64,000 nt of DNA from Pleurotus ostreatus/Saccharomyces cerevisiae fusant (taxonomy: Eukaryota > Opisthokonta), in the NCBI GenBank assembly GCA_024196135.1, contig JAMQCK010000035.1, forward strand, positions 62,001 through 126,000. Reading direction: 5' to 3'. The stretch's first letter is position 1. Each line of letters starts with the position of its first letter. Under the pieces are notes generated by a model. The model had not been told where the DNA came from and ran no database searches. It was given only the letters and a program-made list of their open reading frames with translations. The translations under genes were made by a program, and so were the position numbers. Shown piece after piece: positions 55,534-64,000 of this stretch.

Positions 55534-57247
55534 ATGTCAAGCGACCAGACTTCAGTTCAGCATGCAGAGACAGAGCCGGGGGACTCTGACATCTCGCCGG
55601 AGATGCTCGAGGTTCAATCCCTCGAGCTTGCTATTTCTGAGGTGAAAGAGCAGCTTCGACGCGAAAAAGCTCGGCAGAAGGAGGAACGTGCGCGTTTGAT
55701 GGAGGAGCGGGAGACAATACGCGCCAGCAAGCAGAGGATTCGAGATGCGTTGCTCGCGGAGCGTAAACGACTTGTGGGTAATTATGCTCCTTTGACGTGC
55801 ATGAGCTCAAGGCGGTATAGATCAATGCGAAGGGCAAGGCCTCGCAGCGGAACACGAGCATTCAGAACATCATCGAGGTGCGTTTTGCGAATATCATTCT
55901 TGAAAAGGGCATTGAAAGTTGCTTGCAGATAGACGATGAGATAGGCAGCATCACACCAAAGGTCAAGCAGGAACACGTTGAACATATACCCCCTCATGCT
56001 ACCCCCATGCGCCAGGACACGAGCCGCTCCGCTACACCTTCTACTTCGTCTACCCGTCCGTCAACCCCTCCGAAACGAGAAACGGCGCGAAGGTCGAAGA
56101 CTAGGGAGCGCGACGTTAAGTCCGAGCCAGATGGCCCAGAGGACGCAACGATCGACACGACGGCGCATACTCAGGAAGACCGCGCAAATGGGAGAACCAC
56201 AGACCCCCCATTTATCCTGTCTAAGGCGGAGAATGGCGGCATGCTTTGGAATCTGGACGCGCTCGGGCCCTCAGGAAACATCACCGACTCTTTTTACACG
56301 AAAGCCTTCACTCGACAGGTCATCAGTCGGGTAAGTAATGCATCACGCAGCGTCCGCGACTTCCGGCTCACAACGCTTTCAACAGGCGTACGGGGGCCTC
56401 CTTCGCGGTGTTCATCACAATCAAGGCAAGAAAGATCGATAGTATGCTCGTTTGCTATGATATGTATGACCGTTATGAACTGACCATGGCTTACAGCGCA
56501 ACGTTCAATGGGGACGCCCACCCACAACTCCCTGGCCTTGGCACACATGGCATCATCTTCGGCTCTTTGGACTACAAAGACCTCCTTCCTGTCTTCGTTC
56601 GCGTCCAAGCCAAGCAATGGCTATATTGCGGGCACTATCGCTGCACCATGGGCGGTATCCTCGAGCCCAACCAGCTGAAGGGCGTCCGCCGGTCATGCCT
56701 CACCACCGTCGCCAAAGACTACGCGGACAAGGCTGAGGGGCGCATCAGCGTTGCCAAGCAGAACGAGGAGAACGAGAAGGTCGCGAGGCAAAACCGCCTG
56801 CTTTATCAAGCCATCGACTTCACTGTGGACGGCATCAGGGCCGCGCTTCTCGACGGACGCTTACCTATGACCTTTACCGTCCTGCGGTTCGTTCAATACG
56901 ATAAGGATTGGTTTCAAAGGGCTCTCGAGGCGGAGAACGCGACACCTCGCATGGACGTTGACGGAGACATCAAGCCACCGAATAAGCGTAAAGCCAACAC
57001 ACGAGACGAGGACGAGAGCGCGAGGAGTAAGAAGCAGAAGAGTACGACGCCCAGTCAGACGACAACGGAGAAAAGCGCCCCCGCTACATCCTCTACAGGT
57101 AGATCACTGAGTTCAAAAACCGAAAGGCGTGCTGGGAAGGAGATCACTGTCATAGAAATTTCCAGCGACGAGGGAGACGATAGTTCCGACGACGAACGTA
57201 GTATTACTTCGAGTCAACTAGACGACTATGACAACGACATGGCGTAG
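55534..57247 (+). CDS. DUF6697-like basidiomycete protein with SUMO-interaction-like motif
   Basis: About six exons. The N-terminus has a coiled coil (ELAISEVKEQLRREKARQKE, then ERARLMEERETIRASKQRIR). A Ser/Thr/Arg-rich linker leads to a globular domain from about 56220 to 56920: GGMLWNLDALGPSGNITDSF, AYGGLLRGVHHNQGK, LPGLGTHGIIFGSLDYKD, PVFVRVQAKQWLYCGHYRC and FTVLRFVQYDKDWFQRAL. This pattern resembles the basidiomycete DUF6697 domain as I remember it; its function is unknown. The C-terminus is basic (NKRKANTRDED, KKQK), then has KEITVIEISSDEGDDSSDDE, a hydrophobic core next to acidic Ser residues as in SUMO-interaction motifs. Probably nuclear. Confidence 0.7.
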
Positions 57248-57470
57248 ACCGTGCTCGATACCATTATCTGCTGTACATTCCGTTATGGTAGGTGTCAGAT
57301 GACGCTTCCATTGACGGACAAATGCTAAAACGGGAAACAATGGCAAGGACTTGTGGGTCCTCATTGAGTTATTCACGTGATATCCCGAACAACGGTCCGA
57401 GCACGCCGCATTGCAAGTTCAACTTTGACCTCAACCCTCACTCAAGCCACCGCATTTGAGCAGGCTCTCG

Positions 57471-59366
57471 ATGCAACGAGAGCGGGTCTCTCTCGACACC
57501 CTACCCCTAGAGCTCATAGCATACATTGCTAGCTATGCTCACAACTGGGAGAAGCTCCCCACGCGACTGAGCGTCTACGGCGTGCTGGCTGCCACAAACC
57601 GGCGCTTACGAGCCTTCGCGTACCCCTCGTCGGTCTCGAGGCTGGTACTGGACCCTGATCCCGTACCTTGGGAGACTTTGGAAAGACAGCTTCGTAAAGC
57701 ACACGAAGATGGTAATTTCTGTTATGTCCGGTAAGCAGGTTCTTTCAAAGGCCACGTGTTGTCCAGGCGCTAACCTGCAGGCGCTTCAGACATATGCAGT
57801 ATGGACCGAGAACCTACCCGCAGATAGGCTGCGATGACACGGCTCCTAGGAGGACCGCCGACTGGCGTCTGTCTTCCTTGAATATGTATCGGCCCTCGGA
57901 ACTGCGCAGCTTCATATGCCTCTACGCGTCTTGCTCGCCCATACTGGAGGCGCTCAGGGAGTCGTCGCATATGCACACGCTAGCGCTTATGTGGCGCGGC
58001 GTCACCATCCCGGACTTGCGGTCGTTTCCGCGGTTGAAGACCCTTCGCTTACAGACGCCCTTCGAGATCGTCGACAGCTTCGCGCTCCCGCCGCCGCGGA
58101 AGCTCGACTGGCGGCACGCGGCGCTGACGACGCTTGTAATCCATGGTCCGCGATCGCTGCCTCGGGCCCTGACCCTCGCGCTGCACGACGCGTGTCCGGC
58201 GCTGCGCGTGCTGAGCCTGCAGGATACGCGGGTGACGGCCGAGGAGGTCTTCCATATCATCGCGACGCACGCGGGGATCGAAGAGGGGAACTTCAGCTTT
58301 TATGGCCAGATATGCGTGAGACGGCCATTGCTCCTCGGCAATGCTGTGCGCGCGATACAAGGGGAGGGCTCGTGGGCAAGGTCGCTCTCTCAGCCCCACG
58401 ACGATCCTCGAAGGTTGAATGTCAACTGGCTGCCGACGGAAGCCTGGAAGCGGGTACCAATTAGCGGGTTCGCGTTTGCGCGGACGCGCAACGCTGACGA
58501 AACGGAGGCGGCGTATACAGTCTCAGAGCTTACGCTGCAGCAAGTTCTTGCCACGTCCGATGACGAGGTTACGACCGACGACCTCTCGATCATACTCGGC
58601 CAGCTTCCAGGAGTCCCGGGGTTGGAGAAGGTCCAGCACTTGGGCCTGCATATTTCCTCGGGACCGCTAGCGGGCTGCGACACCTTCGATGAGTGGGCGG
58701 TGCGTATCTTATTTTGTCGCAGTCGGGCGTCTTTGGTTGAATGTGTCATTACAGGCCTGCTTGGCGCGCTTATTGAGTCATTGGACGGAGCTGCGCACCG
58801 TGCGTCTGAAGGTCGATCTTCTGTCGTCGAAGTGGGACCGGCACACCAACTACGCCGTGCTCGACGATCTGGAGCCGCCCGTCAATGACAGAGGCGACGG
58901 AGACTACCACACGCTAGGCCAAGCAATGAAGACGCTCGAACAGCAAATCATCGTTGAGCCTGGTATGCGCGGGCTTATGGAGGGGTTGCAATCGCTGTTT
59001 GACGACAATTCTCCCGACCTCTACCTCCCCGACGGAACAATCAACACGGAGCTGGTGCTGATACCAATATGGGAGGAAAGGCATTGCGTGCAAGTCGCGA
59101 AGGCGGTTCGGCGGATCGCCACTGCCTGCCCACTCTTGACGGAGTTCAAGTGGCATACCTGCGTGGATCTGATCGTGGACCCTACTTGGACGTGGAAGAT
59201 CAGAAGGAAGGGCGGTAGCGGGAAGGATGCACAGAGTGTTCATCAAGTCGTGGGCGACCTGCTATGGCCCGATTTCTGTGTGAGGGGTAGTCCGTACAGC
59301 TTCGAAAACCTTGTAGGACAGGAGCTTCGACATGCTGAATTAGCCCACCGTGGCGGTCTCTCTTGA
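57471..59366 (+). CDS. F-box/LRR-type protein
   Basis: Three exons, start MQRERVSLDTLPLELIAYIA (ATG at 57471). The N-terminal LPLELIAYIASYAHNWEKLP ... LAATNRRLRAFAYP is an F-box-like helix set. The next two exons carry irregular leucine-rich stretches (MHTLALMWRGVTIPDLRSFP, LPRALTLALHDACPALRVLS, LEKVQHLGLHIS, ACPLLTEFKWHTCVD). The predicted role is substrate adaptor for an SCF ligase. It is unrelated at sequence level to the other two F-box genes here beyond the general layout. The stop is at 59364-59366. Confidence 0.75.
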
Positions 59367-59637
59367 CATAGGATAGCCTTCATTGGCTGTGTGAACTGTT
59401 GGAGAGCTATATCTGCCTACTCAGTACGCCCGAGTTGAGTCAAGCGAGTCGCGGACTCGGAACGGGAGAACACCGACGGCCAAATGTGGTAGGTTGTTCC
59501 CACGCACGCGAGCGGCACGGGAAGGCGGGCGAGGACTTCTGAGAGTGCAACCTCCATCTCGGTGTCTCATTTGCGGCGCGCCCTCATCTTGCTGCCCTGC
59601 TGAGAACCATACACAGCTCTCGAGATCTTACAGAGGA

Positions 59638-62600
59638 ATGTCGAGCACAGGGAAGGGCCGGTCTCGTGCACCCTTGGACCGCGATCTGCAACGATTGTAC
59701 GACGAGGTGTGGGAGGCGTACGCGGAGGACCTCCCACCACCCAAGTCGTCATGGTCTAGCTCGATAGACAAGGACCTGGATAACGTGTATAACCTGTACG
59801 CAGGCTCAGGGAGCCCAGATCTGAGCAGCTCAAGGACTCGTGAGTACATCAATTGGAACGTGCAGCAGCTTGCCTTATACCTCCGCAATCATCCCATCCG
59901 TTCAATATCACCGTCTCACATAGTACACCTTGCTGTGCGCCATATCACCGAACGCTGAATTGACTTGCAGTCTCGTACACACCTTCCCCTCCTCCGCCAC
60001 CTCCCGCTCAGTCACAATCATATGCGGCCAAACTTCCTCCCTCCCCACGATCCTCTGCCAATGCACGGCGATTGCCTCCCACTCCGATGGCAATGCCGGA
60101 GCCAGAAACCCATTATGAACCGTCGCGGACGTACACGCAAGGATCACATTCCTCGTCTTCGTCGTCGTATCGACCGCACGTGAACTCCTCGGACTCCTAC
60201 CCAACATCTGCCTCATCCTTCACCACCACGTACTCCTCCAGCGGCTCGGACCTCCGCCACACTACGTCTGGCAAGGGCAGACGCCTGCCGCCAACGCCGC
60301 GTCCAACGACTGCGGATGGGCAGAAGCAACAAATATCCGGTTCGCGCACGCCAACACGTCCAGGGACTTCGCCTGGACCCTCGTCGCCCATCTCTGCTCA
60401 AGGCAGGGGTGACGAGAAGTACTTCACGCGCTCGAGAGACCAGAGTGTCGGCCGAGCAAACGGCTACGACGACAGTCGCTCGGCGTATCGACAACAGCGG
60501 CAGCAGCCAGCGGTCACCGTGCAGGACACGGAGCCTGTGAGCCGCTCGAGATCAAACGGGTATGCTGCCGACACGGAGCCAGCGGCGAACGGCTACTCGC
60601 GCCACGGTCGCAGGGGCAATAATAGCCTTGAAGTGCCAGGTGGCAAGGTCGGGCTGCCAAGGAGTCCAAGTCCGGCTGTCGAGCGTTTCAACCGCAGTCG
60701 TGCACCGAGCCCTGCTCCTGAGCCAGTGTCTTCATGTGCGTCGTGGGCTATCGACGTCGGTTCATGTTTCTCACATTGCTTGCAGATCCTGGGATGGACC
60801 GCACACCACCATCCACTCAGGCAGAGTTTGTCTCGCCGACCTCACCCTATCAAGCTTCCTCTCCTTACAATGCCTACGCGGAGAGCGCATCCTCACGAAC
60901 CAATGTACCCCTCGTACGCGAAGACTCGTCGTTCGTCATGCCTGAACCCGAACCCGCGCCCGCAACCTACGACCCTACCGCATACGAGGATCCGGTCGCC
61001 GGCGCTGCCATCGTCCGACGTCCGTCCGAGATGCTGCGCGACCTCGCTTCTGGACGCGACGATAGCGCGGATCACTACGACGAGCTTCAAGAAGAATACT
61101 GGGAAGATGAAGACGAGGATGATGAGTCTCGATTCGTCAATCACTCGCTACTATCCCACCTCGCTGTCCAGCTGCGCGACAAGGTCCCGCGAGGGACGCA
61201 CGTGAAGGGGAGCATCCCCTACCCAAGCGCGTTCACTGGCAAGGATATCGTCTCTACCATCCAGACGCAGATTCAGCGCGAGCTTGCTCTCGTGCACGGC
61301 ATATCGACAAGCGACCGGAGGGCAGCGCTGAAGGTCGCGCGCAGCCTGCAGAGCCAGCTATTCTTCTACGAGGTCGAGTGGGGCTCGCGGGTCTTGCAAG
61401 ATGGTGTGGAAGACGTGTACATGTTCATGGACGACCTTGATGGTGGTAGTGAGGGGCGCGAGCGGGAGGAGCTGCCGACCGGACTAGTCACGATGCTTGC
61501 ACGATGTTATACGCCGGGATGTGGGGAGACAGAGGGTCCTTGCTATGCTTGGAGCTGTCCGCGCAGGGTAGGTTCCCAACTACGTGTCCAAACTGAAATG
61601 CTAAGGCCAATCAAGGGTGGAATCGTGAACCTCCTCGAGGACACCGTCGAAGAGCCCGAGGTAGCCCCAGAGCACGAGTGGGAAGGCGGTCTCGCTCCGG
61701 AGATTCTCGAGAACCTGCCCGAGTCTGAGCGTAATCGGCAGACGTGCGTTCTGCGGCTGCGCTTGTTCATGTACCCAATACTGACCATATACACACAGGA
61801 TCATCTACAAAGTCATTGCGAAGGAAGAGACGTATCTGCAGGACCTTGACTTCGTCGAGAAGGCCTTCATTAAGCCTCTGCGCAGCGCAAATCCTCCTGT
61901 CATTGCCCCAGAGATGGTACGTTTTGTTACACTTCCCGTCGTGAACCACACTGACTTTCCCTCGTAGCTCGAAGATTTCATCGACGACGTCTTCCACAAC
62001 ATCATGGACCTTCGCGAGTGCAATCGCCGGTTGCTCGAGAACCTGCGCGTCCGACAACGCGAGCAGACACCGGTCATCCATAACATCGGTGATATCTTCC
62101 TCGTCGCCGCTGCCGAGTTCGAGTTGGCGTACCCGATCTACATCGGGCATCACCCCATGGCGGAGAAACGCCTGAAGGACGAGACGGACAACAACCCCGA
62201 GCTGCGCTTATTCCTCGAGCAATGTGCTCGGAACATCGCGCGTGGGGAGGATCAGGCTCGACTGGACCTCAAGCACTTCCTCAATCGTCCCTCGGAGCAT
62301 CTGCAAAAGTACCCTGTGTTGCTGGAGGCCGTGTACAACGAGACGACGGAGGGCAATGCCGATGCGGACTACCTCAAGAACGCCATTGACGCCTTGAAGA
62401 ACCTGCAGTCCGCGGCGCAGCTGCGCACGTTCCAGTCTGCGATGGGCAAGGGCACGCCGGGCAAGTGGGAGTGGCACGACCTGGTGACGCCGGAGGTTCG
62501 CCAGCGGCTGGTCAAGGACGAGCAGAAGCGACAAGCGTATGTGCAAACAATTCCTGTATCAATTCGCGACTAACACCTCGCAGTATCATCTTCGAGGTCA

Positions 62601-64000
62601 TCAAGGGTGAGATGGCGTATGTCAAGGATCTGGAGAACATCGGCGTGGTATGTGACTATGCCGCTAAGCGTTGTTGGTGATGCTAACGAGCGTGCAGATG
62701 TACATTGAACCTCTTCGCGCCGCGGATCCGCCCATCATCAAGCCCGAACGCTTGGACCAGTTCATCATCGACGTCTTCCACAACTATGCCGAGTTGCTCG
62801 AGCACCACAAGAAGTTCCTGCAGGCTTTGCATACGGTCCAGCGTCAGCAGCATCCAGAGATCCGGTCCATAACGGCACAACTATTTGACGCTGTTCTCAA
62901 CTTCCGCGAGGCGTACATCGAGTATATCCCTAACTACCCTGTTGCTGAATACCGTATCGACGACGAGATGGCGAACAACCCGGCCTTCAAGGCTTTCGTC
63001 GAGGTGAGCAATCCGCGACAATCCTCCAGAACCTTGGCTCATATTCTCCAGCAATGCACCAGACATCCGGACGCCCATAGGCTCGACATGAAGAACTTCA
63101 TCAATCGTCCTATCCCGCGTCTTCTGCGATACGAGCTTCTTCTCAAGAACGTGTTGGACGAGACGCCGCCGGGGCACGAGGACCGCAACGAGATCCCGTC
63201 GGTGCTCGAGCTCATCAAGGCGTTAGGGAAGGAGACGGAACCTGGTGTCGTGTCAGCGAAGCAGAAAGTGGAGCTTTGGCGCTACCACTCGAATCTCGTC
63301 TTCAAGCCGGGAGAGTTTGTTGTATGTGGTCCGTATGCTCACGTTGACGCTTGAGCTGAATGGGACATCAGGATATGGACCTGCTAGCTGAGAACCGGGT
63401 TCTCATCCACAGTGGCAAGCTACTGCGACAGCCCGACACAGGCTTCGAGTTTAGCGGTTGGCCGGAGCTGTTCGTACTCCTTTTCGACAACTACTGTAAG
63501 TTTCGTTCGACTGCTTGTCCAACTTTGCAAGCTCACTCCCTACAGTCGTCATGACCAAGCCCAAGGACAGGGACGGTGTCACGAAGTACCATGTGTACCG
63601 CCGAGTGCGTGCTGCCCTGTCTGCGTGGCTCTATTACTCACCTCTCCCCCTAGCCCATTCCTCTTGACCTCCTCACGCTAGTAAACTTCAACGACCCGCC
63701 TACTCAACGTGGTACTGGTATCCTGCGCAACCTGCGCGGGGGCGGGCATGAAGCATCCCCCAGCGTACCTTCTCCCGAAAGCGCTGGCGACTCGCGGATG
63801 GCATACCCATGCACTATTCATCACAATGGTCGCTTGGGCGGACCGTACATCCTCTACGCCGAATCCGCCGCCGCAAGGAACGAATGGAAACAGAAGCTCG
63901 ATGAGGCGCTCGGCATTCGGAAGGTGGTCCAGGACTCGAACAAGGTCTTCGAGGTGGAGACCCTCAGCGCGGATACTTTCCTTGTGCCTTCGGTGTTGGC
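59638..64000 (+). CDS. ROM1/ROM2-type Rho GEF with DEP, two DH and PH domains (3' truncated by window)
   Basis: Activates Rho1-class GTPases in the cell-wall-integrity pathway. The start MSSTGKGRSRAPLDRDLQRL lies 132 codons before a disordered Ser/Pro region (59839-59970 is an intron). The DEP domain is at about 61130-61440 (HLAVQLRDKVPRGTHVKGSI, FTGKDIVSTIQTQIQ, FYEVEWGSRVLQDGVEDVYM). DH1 is at about 61800-62450 (IIYKVIAKEETYLQDLDFVE, LDLKHFLNRPSEHLQKYPVL). DH2 is at about 62583-63300 (IIFEVIKGEMAYVKDLENIG, LDMKNFINRPIPRLLRYELL). The PH domain runs from about 63370 to 63910. KVFEVETLSADTF at the end begins the expected CNH domain, so the gene continues beyond 64000. DH2 keeps the usual PxxRLxRYxLLL helix; DH1 has PSEHLQKYPVLL. 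Confidence 0.9.

Noticed and set aside
1..64000. transposons, LTRs, CRISPR arrays
   Set aside because: No transposase, reverse transcriptase, terminal repeat pair or regularly spaced repeat was found by eye. The 8003-8071 inverted repeat alone is not enough for a mobile-element call.

Overview
The window is nuclear DNA of a filamentous basidiomycete, most likely an agaricomycete (mushroom or polypore lineage). The evidence is GC-rich coding sequence, many short introns of about 47-60 nt with GT(A/G)NGT donors, closely packed genes on both strands, and basidiomycete-type families: F-box/LRR genes, a DUF6697-like protein, HNH-like proteins and a DEP-DH-PH-CNH Rho GEF. No transposase, LTR pair, CRISPR array or bacterial-style operon was seen. 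All gene models are hand-spliced and no database search was possible.

Layout. 1-1250: possible 3' end of a gene, then upstream DNA. 1251-7023 (+): a 1,620-residue NRPS-like enzyme in at least 18 exons, with adenylation domain, carrier domain, and three left-handed beta-helix modules separated by membrane segments. This is the architecture of the bacterial Pls/PosA (poly-amino-acid synthetase) terminal region. 7593-9863 (-): DGAT2. 10301-17180 (-): LAA1/HEATR5 clathrin-adaptor accessory protein. 17280-19807 (+): a decayed fragment and an intact copy (A) of an HNH-like paralogue family. 19927-22002 (-): RAD7; divergent from it, 22131-23358 (+): a ZNF511-like C2H2 protein. 24269-25325 (+): Gly-rich membrane protein. 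25897-27099 (-): hypothetical.

28336-31004 (-): TAH18 diflavin reductase, divergent from 31295-32356 (+): FMP52. 32532-34214 (-): F-box protein, divergent from 34474-36518 (+): YTP1-like membrane protein. 37437-40724 (+): long coiled-coil/disordered protein. 41609-41692 (-): intron-containing tRNA-Pro(UGG). 42213-43553 and 44483-45841 (-): HNH-like copies B and C. 46778-48357 (+): hypothetical. 48740-52167 (-): long-form tRNase Z with a possible mitochondrial alternative start, divergent from 52396-53730 (+): F-box protein. 53902-55142 (+): HNH-like copy D. 55534-57247 (+): DUF6697-like protein with a C-terminal SUMO-interaction-like motif. 57471-59366 (+): F-box/LRR-type protein. 59638-64000 (+): ROM1/2-type Rho GEF with two DH domains, cut by the window end.

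Most genes are housekeeping (lipid storage, vesicle traffic, DNA repair, Fe-S assembly, tRNA processing, Rho signalling). The unusual content is the membrane-anchored NRPS-like enzyme, whose adenylation motifs look acyl-activating, and the four-copy HNH-like family. In that family the residues aligned with the nuclease histidines are replaced in every copy, while exon structure and several other motifs are kept.
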